A stretch of DNA of 64,000 nt from Treponema sp. (GTDB taxonomy: Bacteria > Spirochaetota > Spirochaetia > Treponematales > Treponemataceae). The stretch is taken from NCBI GenBank assembly GCA_017446265.1, contig JAFSRD010000020.1, positions 1 through 64,000 of the forward strand, read 5' to 3'. Below are positions 9,471 through 17,999 of this stretch, one piece after another. The position numbers and the translations under genes are program-made. Positions within the stretch are counted from its first letter, which is position 1; every line of letters begins with the position of its first letter. The notes beneath the pieces are model-generated. The model did not search any database, was not told where the DNA came from, and saw nothing but the letters and a program-made list of their open reading frames with translations.

Positions 9471-10823
9471 TTATATATTGCGAAGCGGCTTTATTTTTGT
9501 ACGATACACTTTTGCCATGAATATGCACGACAGCAAAACTGACGCAACTTCAGCGACAGGAAACGCCCACCATACATTGTTTACGTTGCCAGTAAACGAC
9601 AAAAAATATGCGACAGGAAGCAATACAAGCAGCTGTCGAGCGAACGAAATAATCATGCTGTATGTAGCAGAACTGAATGCCTGAAAAACTGATGTGAGCG
9701 AAATTGCAATAGCGGCTCCAATAAAACTCGTGGCGATTATGCGCATTGCAGGTACGCCTATTGCAAGCATGTTGTCAGATGCTTTGAACAGACGCAAAAA
9801 CTGCACGGGAAAGCACTCAAATAAAAACGTACCAAACAGCATAATGGCTGCGGCAAGCAGTATGCCGCTTCTGACTGCCTGTATAATCCGCTTTTTGTTT
9901 TCTGCACCGTAATTGTACGCAATAATCGGAACAATGCCATTGTTGAGCCCAAACACAGGCATGAATATAAAGCTGTTGAGTTTAAAGTAGACGCCATATA
10001 CGGCGATTGCTGTTGTTGAAAATCGTCCAAGAATGCGATTTATGAAAAATGTCGTAACCGAACCGACAGAACCGAGCAAAATTGACGGCACGCCCACACG
10101 GTAAATCTGCTTGATGATTGCGCCATCAGGTTTGAATTGCCTGAATTTGAACTGTATGTCTTTGTTGATTTTTATGTTGCACGTAAACGATACAACCATG
10201 CTTACCCATTGCCCCATGACTGTGGCGACAGCAGCGCCTGTTATGCCCATGCGTGGAAACGGGCCTAATCCAAAAATAAGCAACGGGTCAAAAATGATAT
10301 TTGTAATTGCACCTGAAATTTGCGAGTACATTGAAAACATTGTGCGCCCTGTTCCTTGCAAAAGGCGGTCAAGCATGATTGCGGTGAACAGGCCGAACGA
10401 ACCGAATACGCACACATTGAGGTACTGCATTCCAAAATTGATAATCTCTTGATTGTCAGTTTGTCCTGCAAGGTACGGACGGATTATAAAAAATCCCAAA
10501 AGAAAAAATGCCGCAGAACTACACAGTGCAAGGAACAGCCCGTTGGTCGCTGCTTTATTAACAGCCTCTTGGTTTTTTTGACCGAGCCGCATTGAAAGCA
10601 ATGCGTTTACACCTACAGCAGTTCCTACGCCAACTGAAATCATAATGTTTTGAATAGGAAATGCGAGTGATACAGCGGTGAGCGCATTTTCGTGTATACG
10701 CGCAACAAAAATTGAGTCAACAACATTGTAAAGCGCATGCACAAACATAGAGAACATAATAGGAAGCGACATGTTGAGTATAAGCGGCATGATAGGCATT
10801 GTGCCCATTTTGTTTTCTTGCAT
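9471..10823 (-). CDS. MATE family efflux transporter (first copy)
   Basis: About 450 residues with 12 predicted membrane helices in two halves. The N-terminus 'PIMPLILNMSLPIMFSMFVHALYNVVDSIFVARI' region (described: P..I.....P......V..LYN..D) is the standard MATE opening, with the second half repeating it. Exports cationic drugs or metabolites using a sodium or proton gradient; substrate not predictable. The start is placed at ATG 10823 because a good promoter (TTGACA, 17 nt, TACACT) ends only 7 nt before it; the longer frame from 10859 would begin inside the -35 box. No Shine-Dalgarno is present. Monocistronic. Confidence 0.9.
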   Translation of the reverse strand: MQENKMGTMPIMPLILNMSLPIMFSMFVHALYNVVDSIFVARIHENALTAVSLAFPIQNIMISVGVGTAVGVNALLSMRLGQKNQEAVNKAATNGLFLALCSSAAFFLLGFFIIRPYLAGQTDNQEIINFGMQYLNVCVFGSFGLFTAIMLDRLLQGTGRTMFSMYSQISGAITNIIFDPLLIFGLGPFPRMGITGAAVATVMGQWVSMVVSFTCNIKINKDIQFKFRQFKPDGAIIKQIYRVGVPSILLGSVGSVTTFFINRILGRFSTTAIAVYGVYFKLNSFIFMPVFGLNNGIVPIIAYNYGAENKKRIIQAVRSGILLAAAIMLFGTFLFECFPVQFLRLFKASDNMLAIGVPAMRIIATSFIGAAIAISLTSVFQAFSSATYSMIISFARQLLVLLPVAYFLSFTGNVNNVWWAFPVAEVASVLLSCIFMAKVYRTKIKPLRNI

Positions 10824-10830
10824 TTGAACG

Positions 10831-10859
10831 AGTGTATAGAAAATAAAATAGTTTGTCAA
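10831..10859 (-). promoter_or_regulatory. MATE1 promoter, predicted leaderless
   Basis: Minus-strand TTGACA (854-859 of 10.8 kb), 17-nt spacer, TACACT (10831-10836); the ATG starts 7 nt later without a ribosome-binding site. This decides the start of the downstream gene. Confidence 0.6.
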
Positions 10860-10910
10860 ATATGCGGTAATTTATTGCATCGGGCTAAAATGGATGTGTC
10901 AGCAATAGCG

Positions 10911-10954
10911 CAAAAAGCACTCAAAAAAGGACTTGGCATTGCCAAATGAGTGCT
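10911..10954 (-). terminator. Rho-independent terminator of the PAP2 gene
   Basis: On the minus strand an AGCACTCA / TGAGTGCT stem (947-954 and 916-923) encloses an inner TTGGC/GCCAA hairpin and is followed directly by TTTTT (10915-10911). It lies 17 bp past the PAP2 stop codon. Confidence 0.75.
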
Positions 10955-10970
10955 GTTTTATGCCGTTGCC

Positions 10971-11882
10971 CTAAAACCGCATGCGTGCAGTAAAGCCTGC
11001 AGGAGAAACAGCAAGCGATACTTTGTCATTTGCCGTTCTGTTGCTCAATTTTTTGACGCCTATTTTATGCAACAGCGGTACGCCTACGCCAATGACCGAA
11101 CCTATTGCAGCACCGACGAGAACATCTGAAAAAAAGTGATTGCCGCTGCATATGCGCAACACTGCAATGGCAGTTGCAAGTGAATATGAACCGAGCGCAA
11201 CAGGAATGTTCCACAGCGAATCAGGAAAATATGTTGCAAACACAAGTGTCGTAAAACCTGCCGCAGCGAACGCCATAGTCGTGTGCCCTGACGGAAATGA
11301 ATTGTTCCAGTCGCCTGAATCCACGTGTTTTTGCGGATACCCGTCAAAGTACATATACGGACGCGGACGAAATACGAGCGATTTTGTCAACGCCTTTGCA
11401 ACATGCGCAAGAAACATTGTCTCTGCATACATTGTGAATATCGTAATCCATTCGTGCTTTTCTGTGGCAAACAGGGCAAGCGGGAGCGCCGCAACCGCGC
11501 CCACAAAGATGCTTGCTGTTATATCAAGTGAGCGCGAATACGGTTTCATAGCCCATCTGTCAAATGGCTTTACTTCATCACGATTGTATGGCATGCCGCT
11601 GAATGTTCTGTTACTTTTAACGGTGTGGAGATTTAAATCGACAATAAAAGCTGCAATGCTGCTTCCCAACAAAACAGGATCGGTGACAGGATTAAGTTTA
11701 AAATATTCCCCTGAACCAATAAAGTAGGGAAGCAGCTTGTTGCGCGGTTGCTCTTCGCTTTTTATCTGTGCATCATCGTGCAGCATTTGAAGCGGAATGT
11801 CGAGCGCAACGGCACGTTTGCTTGCCACACATGAAAACAAAAAAAGTGCGAGCGGAAACAGCAGGCGTTTAAAGTGTATCAT
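10971..11882 (-). CDS. PAP2-type membrane-associated phosphatase
   Basis: About 303 residues with an N-terminal signal sequence/lipobox-like segment (MIHFKRLLFPLALFLFSC). The three phosphatase motifs are present: 'KSLVFRPRP' (motif 1), 'SFPSGHT' (motif 2, acid-base His) and a 'S....H..SDVLVGAAIG' motif 3. Such enzymes dephosphorylate lipid or isoprenyl phosphates in the periplasm; lipid A or undecaprenyl-diphosphate are possible substrates, though Treponema lacks standard LPS, so this is open. The start at 11882 is chosen because TATACT ends 6 nt before it; the longer frame from 11927 would include the promoter. Confidence 0.85.
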   Translation of the reverse strand: MIHFKRLLFPLALFLFSCVASKRAVALDIPLQMLHDDAQIKSEEQPRNKLLPYFIGSGEYFKLNPVTDPVLLGSSIAAFIVDLNLHTVKSNRTFSGMPYNRDEVKPFDRWAMKPYSRSLDITASIFVGAVAALPLALFATEKHEWITIFTMYAETMFLAHVAKALTKSLVFRPRPYMYFDGYPQKHVDSGDWNNSFPSGHTTMAFAAAGFTTLVFATYFPDSLWNIPVALGSYSLATAIAVLRICSGNHFFSDVLVGAAIGSVIGVGVPLLHKIGVKKLSNRTANDKVSLAVSPAGFTARMRF

Positions 11883-11888
11883 GCAAAA

Positions 11889-11917
11889 AGTATAGGGCAA
11901 GAATGTTTTTGTGTCCA
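11889..11917 (-). promoter_or_regulatory. PAP2 promoter, predicted leaderless
   Basis: Minus-strand TGGACA (11912-11917), 17 nt, TATACT (11889-11894), then 6 nt to ATG. No Shine-Dalgarno motif intervenes. Confidence 0.65.
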
Positions 11918-11985
11918 GTAATGTCAATGGGTATATTTTACTGTCATTATAGCTTTGCTTTCATCAACTTCGCTGTCGTGCGTTT

Positions 11986-13119
11986 TTAAATAGTATGAAT
12001 GTGTCCACACGACCAGTGCCACAGCGGTTTTGCAAGTGTGTTTGAAAATGGTTGCACCCGCGCAAAATCGGGAAGCCAACTTGTATCGTTGGAAAGTTCC
12101 TGATAAAACAGATAGCTGAAAGCATATGCATCTATTAAGTCGCGTAAATCACAATCTTCTGTTTTGTTGACAAAGCGGTTTTCAATTGCAGAGAGCGCGC
12201 GTTGCCGTTGCGCGTTGTATTCAGCAGACGGCACAGGTGTATACTGCGACATGAGAGAAACAATTGCCTTTCCGTCCGCATGTTGTTTGAGCCATTCAAG
12301 TGTGGCGGCAGTTTCTTCAAATCGTCCCGGCAAAAAAAGGTGGCGCACAATAACTCCCTGCGTTATTTTTTCGTGAGATATATTGCTGCGTTGTTCTGTT
12401 GCCGTATTACGCGCATTTTCACTGCTGGAGGTATCGCTAATTTTAAGCGGGAAATGTTCAATCATCCACGAGATTGTGCTCGTTGCTGTTTCAGGATAGT
12501 CGCGTGCGCCAAACAGTTCTGCGGCAAGCGTGGGTGAAAGCGTTTTTAAATCGGGCAGCCAGATAGATACGATGTCTTTGAGCAATTCAAGCATTTCAAT
12601 AGATTCGTACGCGGATGAATTCCAGCAGAACGGAATGACAAGCCCTGCATTTTTTGCTGCGGATGCATATGCTGCAATGTTTGGAATATGATGGCTGCCA
12701 GTCACGAGGTTGATGTTTTCTGCGCCAGCGTCTTGCAAGCGCAAACATATGGCAACAAATTCTTCCTGTGAAACTACAGTGCCCATGCCATTTTGAGAAA
12801 TCTGATAATTTTGGCAAAATGCGCAGCGTAATGTGCAACCAGTAAAAAAAATTGTGCCGCTACCGCCAATTGCTGTGACAAGCGGCTCTTCGCCAAAATG
12901 CAAGCACGCTGACGCAATGCGCACCTTGTCACTTTCGCCGCAAAATCCTGTAGCATGTGATAGTTTGCCGCCTGTGGCATGCTGTATGGGCGTCCAGCCT
13001 GTTGCGGTGCGGTGCGTGCCGCATTGCCGCATGCACTGCATGCAGCGTTTGTAATATGTGTGCGCGTTATGCAATGTGGTTGCCTCGTTTGAAAGCGCTT
13101 CGGAAATTTGGTGCTTCAA
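11986..13119 (-). CDS. Radical SAM protein, PflA-like (COG1313 type)
   Basis: 377 residues. An N-terminal 'CMQCMRQCG' cysteine cluster near residue 26-34 is followed by the radical SAM signature 'GCTLRCAFCQNYQIS' (CxxxCxxC) near residue 95, then 'NLVTGSHHIPNI' and 'DLKTLSP' segments of the PflA/PflX-like family. These are predicted activases or Fe-S enzymes of unknown substrate. The gene starts with TTG at 13119, directly abutting the stop of the MATE gene; an AGG within the last codons of the MATE gene serves as ribosome-binding site, so the two are coupled. A low-complexity Ser/Asn/Thr insert near residue 240 is unusual for the family. Confidence 0.8.
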   Translation of the reverse strand: MKHQISEALSNEATTLHNAHTYYKRCMQCMRQCGTHRTATGWTPIQHATGGKLSHATGFCGESDKVRIASACLHFGEEPLVTAIGGSGTIFFTGCTLRCAFCQNYQISQNGMGTVVSQEEFVAICLRLQDAGAENINLVTGSHHIPNIAAYASAAKNAGLVIPFCWNSSAYESIEMLELLKDIVSIWLPDLKTLSPTLAAELFGARDYPETATSTISWMIEHFPLKISDTSSSENARNTATEQRSNISHEKITQGVIVRHLFLPGRFEETAATLEWLKQHADGKAIVSLMSQYTPVPSAEYNAQRQRALSAIENRFVNKTEDCDLRDLIDAYAFSYLFYQELSNDTSWLPDFARVQPFSNTLAKPLWHWSCGHIHTI

Positions 13120-14496
13120 CTAATCTACCTTAAATTTCAGTTTTTGCATGTACATGTGATAATACACAACTATCAATATGCTGCACAAAACCCAGCCGAC
13201 AGGATACGCAACTGCGACGGGATAGAACGAGGCTGTTATGCGCGTAGCAATGAACAGATACAACTGCCTAAATACAACGAACGAGCACAGCATCAGTATC
13301 ATAGGCGGGAAAGAATTGCCAAGCCCGCGCAACGCGCTTGCATATACGTGATTTATTGCTGCAGCAAGATAAAATGGCGAACATGCGCGAATTAAAAACA
13401 TGCCGTAATACAAGACTTCTGCATCTTTATTAAACAAGCTGACGAGCTCTCGTGCAAAAATCATCAGCGGAATAATTACGACAACGGTTATTTCAAAAGA
13501 AAGCAAAAGCGCATGATGCACGCCGTCCTTTACGCGCTGTATTTTCCGTGCGCCGTAATTTTGCCCGACAAATGTAGTTGCAGCGAGCGCAACACTTTGA
13601 AGAGGCAAGAATGCAAATTGGTCTATCTTCGTGTATGAAGCCCACCCAGCCATAAATGAGGAGCCGAAGTGATTTATGTACCCTTGCACAAAGACATTTG
13701 AAAATGCAGTGATTGCCATTTGAAATCCAGATGGAAAGCCGATTTTTATAATCTGCTTTAAAATATCAAACGAAATTACCAACTCATTTGCTGCAAGCGC
13801 ATAGCATTCGTTGGAACGGGCAAGAACAACAAATACGAGTATGGCCGAAACAGTTTCTGAAATAATCGTTGCATATGCTACGCCCGCTACACCTAATTGA
13901 AACACGACAACAAACAGCAAATCAAGCGCAACATTTAACAACGATGAAATTATTAAAAAATATAGCGGACGACGCGAATCGCCAACTGCGCGCAAGATTC
14001 CTGAACCTATATTGTAGCACATAAGGGAGATGATGCCAGCAAAATAAATGCGCAGATAGGCATCAGCATTGGCAAATACATCGTCCGGCGTAGACATAGC
14101 GCGCAACATAAGCGGGGCAGCACCTATGCCGACAAATGTGAACACAACGCCGAGAATGATAGTGCCTGTTACAAGCGTGTGCACTGTCTTCCGCAATTTA
14201 ACAATTTCTTGTGCACCAAAATACTGCGCAATGACTACGCTTCCGCCTGCTGCAAGTCCGCCAAAAAATCCTATTATCGTATTGATGAGCGATGTCGTAG
14301 AGCCAATTGCAGCAAGTGCCTCCTTGCCGACATAATTTCCAACAACAATGCTGTCTACCGTATTGTACAATTGTTGAAAAAGGTTGCCGGCAATAAGCGG
14401 GAGCGCAAACGTGAGCAAGAGCTTGGAAATGCTCCCCGCCGTCATGTCAAGCGTAGTGTGATGGTGGTAGTGCATTGATAATTTGTCGTGTGTCAT
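13120..14496 (-). CDS. MATE family efflux transporter (second copy)
   Basis: 458 residues, 12 predicted helices; 'LLLTFALPLIAGNLFQQLYNTVDSIVVGNYVG' region (P......QQLYN..D....G) is the family hallmark and repeats in weaker form in the second half. Only distantly similar to the MATE at 9.5 kb, so it is not a recent duplicate. The His-rich N-terminus (MHYHHHTT) is an oddity. Its ATG overlaps the stop of a 37-codon upstream frame (ATGA), and its own stop abuts the radical SAM gene, making a three-frame transcript from the promoter at 14.64-14.67 kb. Substrate unknown. Confidence 0.9.
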   Translation of the reverse strand: MTHDKLSMHYHHHTTLDMTAGSISKLLLTFALPLIAGNLFQQLYNTVDSIVVGNYVGKEALAAIGSTTSLINTIIGFFGGLAAGGSVVIAQYFGAQEIVKLRKTVHTLVTGTIILGVVFTFVGIGAAPLMLRAMSTPDDVFANADAYLRIYFAGIISLMCYNIGSGILRAVGDSRRPLYFLIISSLLNVALDLLFVVVFQLGVAGVAYATIISETVSAILVFVVLARSNECYALAANELVISFDILKQIIKIGFPSGFQMAITAFSNVFVQGYINHFGSSFMAGWASYTKIDQFAFLPLQSVALAATTFVGQNYGARKIQRVKDGVHHALLLSFEITVVVIIPLMIFARELVSLFNKDAEVLYYGMFLIRACSPFYLAAAINHVYASALRGLGNSFPPMILMLCSFVVFRQLYLFIATRITASFYPVAVAYPVGWVLCSILIVVYYHMYMQKLKFKVD

Positions 14497-14606
14497 GTAT
14501 TCCGCAAGTTAGTACGCATATTGGCATTTTTTTGTATGAGCCGTATGCGCGTAAATTTGTTTTCTACGTTCCTCGTTTCTCCAACGAGCACCCATGACTG
14601 CGACAT
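14493..14606 (-). CDS. Possible small protein or leader peptide upstream of MATE2 (37 aa)
   Basis: A frame of 37 codons (MSQSWVLVGETRN...NLRNT) with ATG at 14606. GGAGG lies 8 nt upstream, and a good promoter (TTGTAA, 17 nt, TATACT) lies 31 nt before the ATG. The stop codon overlaps the MATE ATG as ATGA. The layout (strong ribosome site, own promoter, coupled stop) is that of a leader peptide or small coupled protein. The peptide is basic and has no membrane segment or known motif. It could instead be an accidental frame in a 5' leader; without homologues this is undecided. Confidence 0.45.
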   Translation of the reverse strand: MSQSWVLVGETRNVENKFTRIRLIQKNANMRTNLRNT

Positions 14607-14637
14607 TTATACTTCCTCCGCTTGTAAACCGTAGTTT

Positions 14638-14666
14638 AGTATACTGCAACAACAAAATTCTTACAA
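14638..14666 (-). promoter_or_regulatory. Promoter of the small ORF-MATE2-radical SAM transcript
   Basis: Minus-strand TTGTAA (14661-14666), 17 nt, TATACT (14638-14643), 31 nt before the small ORF start, which has a strong GGAGG. Confidence 0.55.
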
Positions 14667-14717
14667 TGGACAATAGGCGGACGACCAGAAAAAAGTGGCA
14701 ATTGTCGTAACAATGCG

Positions 14718-15608
14718 CTATGCTTTTTCTTCGGCGAGCGCGTCAAGTATGGCGGCAAAAACAGCAAAGCTCTGCGGCGTAAGGCTCTGTTCATCATCTT
14801 GTAGGGAGTGAAGACGTTGCCATGTTTCAGGCAGCAGGTTTTGCAGTTTTTCTGTTGCAGGTTTTTCGGCCAGCACATCAAAAGCATCATGCGCAACTGT
14901 ATGATTTGTAACAAAATTCTCAAGTGCTTTTTCGCGCATGAGCGCACGGCGATACTCATTTGCCTCGTTGTCAGGCAACATAGTAATTGCAACAGAAGGA
15001 ATGCCGCACGCGATAAACCCTGCGTTATCGCTATATGCAAACGGTAATGAAAGCCAGCGGGCAACACCTGAACGACGCAACAGATTTTCTGCACGATGTT
15101 CCAATGCCGCATATCTTTTGCGAAACGCATATGGCGCGCCGAGCGGTATGTGTGTCTTTGCAAGAATGGGAACAGTACCACGCCCCATGCAGTCGAACAC
15201 GTATACGTCATCATGTGTTATGCCAAGCCGTTTAAAAAGAGCAGCAAGTGCAAACGCGCCCTGCTCATGCATGCCAAGTTCTTCTCCGTCAGAAAATAAC
15301 AAACGCACATTGTGAAAACTATTCCGTGTTTGCAAACGCACTGCCCAATTCATTAAGCAAAAGTTCGCCGCGCTGTTATCATTTGCACCTGGGCTGCCTT
15401 CTACGCGGTCATAATGCGCAAGCACTGTTTTTATTTTAAATTGAGCGTTGTACTGTTCTTTTGGAAAATTTACATAGATATGTTTTTTTCCTGCAATGGG
15501 CAGTACAACAGTTGAAACGTTGCGCTCTGATAAATACGCTTGGATGAATGCGCACCTGTCGCACTGAGGGGCAATATATGCAGCAAATTCTTTTGGAAGA
15601 ATGCTCAT
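14718..15608 (-). CDS. M28 family metallopeptidase (aminopeptidase-like)
   Basis: About 296 residues. 'AHYDRVEGSPGANDNSAA' (metal-binding H and bridging D, typical M28 'GAxDNxSG' loop) near residue 90, 'SDGEELGM' (catalytic and metal Glu) near 130, and a late His in 'HTVAHDAFD' supply the di-zinc ligands. There is no signal peptide, so a cytosolic aminopeptidase or N-acyl-amino-acid hydrolase role is likely. Start taken at ATG 15608; a GTG two codons earlier (15614) is possible. The gap to the MATE2 leader shows only that gene's promoter. Confidence 0.8.
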   Translation of the reverse strand: MSILPKEFAAYIAPQCDRCAFIQAYLSERNVSTVVLPIAGKKHIYVNFPKEQYNAQFKIKTVLAHYDRVEGSPGANDNSAANFCLMNWAVRLQTRNSFHNVRLLFSDGEELGMHEQGAFALAALFKRLGITHDDVYVFDCMGRGTVPILAKTHIPLGAPYAFRKRYAALEHRAENLLRRSGVARWLSLPFAYSDNAGFIACGIPSVAITMLPDNEANEYRRALMREKALENFVTNHTVAHDAFDVLAEKPATEKLQNLLPETWQRLHSLQDDEQSLTPQSFAVFAAILDALAEEKA

Positions 15609-15685
15609 ATGCACAACGCACCTATAAAGAAGCTTGCGTCAATGACACCGTCTTGCAATCTACTATGATTAATAATCTGACAGTA

Positions 15686-15961
15686 CTAGTGCACATTGCC
15701 GTTGAAGCGCGGACGGCGTGCTTCTGCAACGTTTACGCGAACACGGCGACCGTCGAGCTCTTTTCCGTTCATTGCAGCAATTGCTGCATCTGCGCTAGTT
15801 TCTTCTGCCAGTTCCACAAAACCAAATCCCTTTGACTGCTCGGTAAATCGATCCTTAATAATCATCGCTGAAAGCACTTCACCAAAAGGCGCAAATGCGT
15901 TTTTTAACGCATCTTCTGTTGTGGCATAATTGAGGTTGCCCACATAAATTTTTTTGGACAT
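15686..15961 (-). CDS. RRM-type RNA-binding protein
   Basis: 91 residues, a single RNA-recognition motif: RNP2 'KIYVGNLNY' at the N-terminus and RNP1 'KGFGFVEL' near residue 42, then a short Arg-rich tail ending 'RRPRFNGNVH'. This matches the glycine/arginine-tailed bacterial RRM proteins that bind RNA and are often cold induced. The start at 15961 follows AAGGA; the longer frame from 16048 would translate the leader. The predicted 5' leader is about 135 nt, with a perfect 10-bp palindrome (GCCGTACGGC) just before the ribosome site, consistent with post-transcriptional control. It is divergent from the protease cluster across a shared palindromic promoter. Confidence 0.9.
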   Translation of the reverse strand: MSKKIYVGNLNYATTEDALKNAFAPFGEVLSAMIIKDRFTEQSKGFGFVELAEETSADAAIAAMNGKELDGRRVRVNVAEARRPRFNGNVH

Positions 15962-16100
15962 AGTTGTTCCTTGTTGCCGTACGGCATGTGAATTTTGCTG
16001 ATGCCAGCTGCAATCTGTGTTTTCTGAATACCGTAACTGAAACGACAAGAAACAAAAAAAATGCCCGTCAGAACTGTTTTTAGAGAACTAAGATTACTCA

Positions 16101-16179
16101 ACTCTAACTGAAAAAAATAAATCCTGTCAAGAGCGTGCTAAAAAGAAATCTTGACAGGATTATTATGTGTTTATAAAAT
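16101..16179. promoter_or_regulatory. Divergent promoter pair built on a 12-bp perfect inverted repeat
   Basis: Arms AATCCTGTCAAG (16120-16131) and CTTGACAGGATT (16150-16161) are perfect complements separated by 18 nt. Each arm contains a consensus TTGACA -35 box pointing outward. To the right, TTGACA (16151-16156), 17 nt, TAAAAT (16174-16179) drives the protease cluster, 33 nt before its ATG with AAGGAG. To the left on the minus strand, TTGACA (16125-16130), 18 nt, TAGAGT (16101-16106) drives the RRM gene. The symmetry would fit one dimeric regulator covering both -35 boxes. Confidence 0.65.
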
Positions 16180-16211
16180 ATAATTTATTATTTACCAAAT
16201 AAGGAGACATT

Positions 16212-17984
16212 ATGAACGCAAATAAAAAATACGTTGTTTGTTCTTTGCTGATTCTTTTGGCAACGTATGTTTTTGCAGCACCTTTGCGCAATTACGTGTG
16301 CATTGTGCGCGGCAATCTTGCAAAAGATTCTACCAAGTTCCTTGAAGAAATCAAAGACGATTTAAATGACAGAGGATATTCTCGTTATGCGAAAGAAATT
16401 GAAGCGTACCTCAAGGGCAGTTTCGGTTCAGGTTTTGTATTTTATGCAAGCGACAAAAAGCCGTATGTGATTACAAACAGACATGTCGTTCACAAAGCGG
16501 AAACGGCAAATGTTCAGTTTGAAAACGAAGACGGCTCTACGTCTGAATACAAAGAACTAAAAATAGTTGCAATTGACGAAGATATTGATGTTGCATTTTT
16601 AGCATTGCCAGAGACATACACTCGCCCAGGATTGACATTTCGCGAAAGTGCCGTTTCCGATGGCGAGGAAGTTTGGTCAGCAGGTTTTCCAGGACTTGGA
16701 AATGAACCGATGTGGCAACTCGGTAAGGGAAGCGTTACAAATGCGCGAGCAAAAATTAAGGAATTATTAAATCCAGACATTTCGACGATTATTCAGCACT
16801 CTGCCCAAGTGGACGGCGGAAACTCTGGCGGTCCGCTTTTGATAACAGCAAACACAGAAAGCGGATACCACGTTGTCGGAATTAACACGTGGAAAGCATA
16901 CATGCGAGAGTCTACAAACTTTTCAATTCCTGCAAAAGTTGTAAGCGACTTTGTTGAGCAGACGGTAAAAAATACAAAGAAAAAAATCAGTATTGACGAG
17001 CGAGTAAAACAATTTGTAAAAGCAACTTCAAACAAAGATGAATTATTTACAGCGCTTGGAAAATATGTTTCTAACGAAATGATTTCAAAAGTTGGAAAAA
17101 ATTCATTTACAACTGTGCTCGCAATTGCTCCGTCGGATGTACGAAGTACCGTTGCAGGAATTTTCGCGTACGATCCAATTGAAGGTCTTCGCTATGCAAC
17201 AGCGTATCAAATATGGAAAGAATTTCAAGACGGAGAGACAACGCTAAAAACAGAAGCCAGTAGCGCAGAGGAATCGACAAATGGCACAAAAGTGACGCTC
17301 ACAATTGGCGACAAAGAACCTATAGAAACACTTTGGATAGAAGAGCAGGGCAACTGGCGGCTAGTTGAATTTAGCACAATCAAACAAGCAGAGAAAGGGA
17401 AATCATCAGAAAAGAAAAAAACATCTAAAAAATCTAGCGGTGCAAAAATTGACGGCGTTGAAGTTATAGACCAATACAGGATGCATATTTCACTTGGGCT
17501 ATTGTATCCGTTTGAATCAAAAAAGCCAGGCTTTGATTTTTCGATAGTCGGTTCATGGCACTATGTTGCATTTGGCGCATTTGTGCAAATGCAAAAGGTA
17601 AATATACTGGTTGATTTAAATAATAGCATATGGGGCGGTCCCATAGTAGAAAGGCTAACATCAATGACAACTTTGGGGCCAATTCTTCGAGTGCAAGTTC
17701 CAGTGTCGTTTAATAGATTTACACTCATGCCGTACGGTGACGTGCGTGCGGGTTTTTCAAATATTTGGACAATGACGAAAGATGAGAAATCGACTCGCTT
17801 TTACATTGGTGCAGGGTGCGGACTTGCTTTTTCATTCAATGCGAGCGAAACAGTTGCGCCGTTCGTAACTGTGGGATACATGCACTCAATCTACAAGGGA
17901 TTGCTTTCAAGCAACAGTGGTGCAATGGCAGAACATACGAATGCGATTATTGCATCGGTTGGTGTAAAACTTATAGAAAGGTAA
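16212..17984 (+). CDS. Secreted trypsin-like serine protease fused to a C-terminal outer-membrane barrel-like domain
   Basis: 590 residues. Signal peptide residues 1-22 (MNANKKYVVC..., cleavage near VFA/A). Residues about 70-260 form an S1/S1C (HtrA-like) protease with the complete triad: His91 in 'NRHVV', Asp126 in 'DIDVAF', Ser205 in 'DGGNSGGP'. No PDZ domain is visible. A middle region (260-395) is followed by a Lys/Ser-rich linker (about 396-412) and about 175 residues of alternating strands rich in aromatics and glycine ('MHISLGLLYPF', 'YIGAGCGLAFSF', 'PFVTVGYMHS') that look like an 8-strand outer-membrane barrel. This predicts a surface- or periplasm-facing protease tethered to the outer membrane. 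It opens a four-gene envelope cluster. The barrel call is pattern-based. Confidence 0.75.
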   Translation: MNANKKYVVCSLLILLATYVFAAPLRNYVCIVRGNLAKDSTKFLEEIKDDLNDRGYSRYAKEIEAYLKGSFGSGFVFYASDKKPYVITNRHVVHKAETANVQFENEDGSTSEYKELKIVAIDEDIDVAFLALPETYTRPGLTFRESAVSDGEEVWSAGFPGLGNEPMWQLGKGSVTNARAKIKELLNPDISTIIQHSAQVDGGNSGGPLLITANTESGYHVVGINTWKAYMRESTNFSIPAKVVSDFVEQTVKNTKKKISIDERVKQFVKATSNKDELFTALGKYVSNEMISKVGKNSFTTVLAIAPSDVRSTVAGIFAYDPIEGLRYATAYQIWKEFQDGETTLKTEASSAEESTNGTKVTLTIGDKEPIETLWIEEQGNWRLVEFSTIKQAEKGKSSEKKKTSKKSSGAKIDGVEVIDQYRMHISLGLLYPFESKKPGFDFSIVGSWHYVAFGAFVQMQKVNILVDLNNSIWGGPIVERLTSMTTLGPILRVQVPVSFNRFTLMPYGDVRAGFSNIWTMTKDEKSTRFYIGAGCGLAFSFNASETVAPFVTVGYMHSIYKGLLSSNSGAMAEHTNAIIASVGVKLIER

Positions 17985-17999
17985 AAAGGAGGAACCTTT

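Noticed and set aside
14636-15214. 192-codon frame on the minus strand overlapping the M28 peptidase.
   Set aside because: It is a shifted frame of the peptidase gene, whose catalytic motifs are intact in its own frame.
16120-16161. The divergent palindrome as a terminator.
   Set aside because: On the minus strand it is followed by a T-run, but no minus-strand gene lies upstream, and both arms carry outward -35 boxes, so a promoter/operator is the better explanation.
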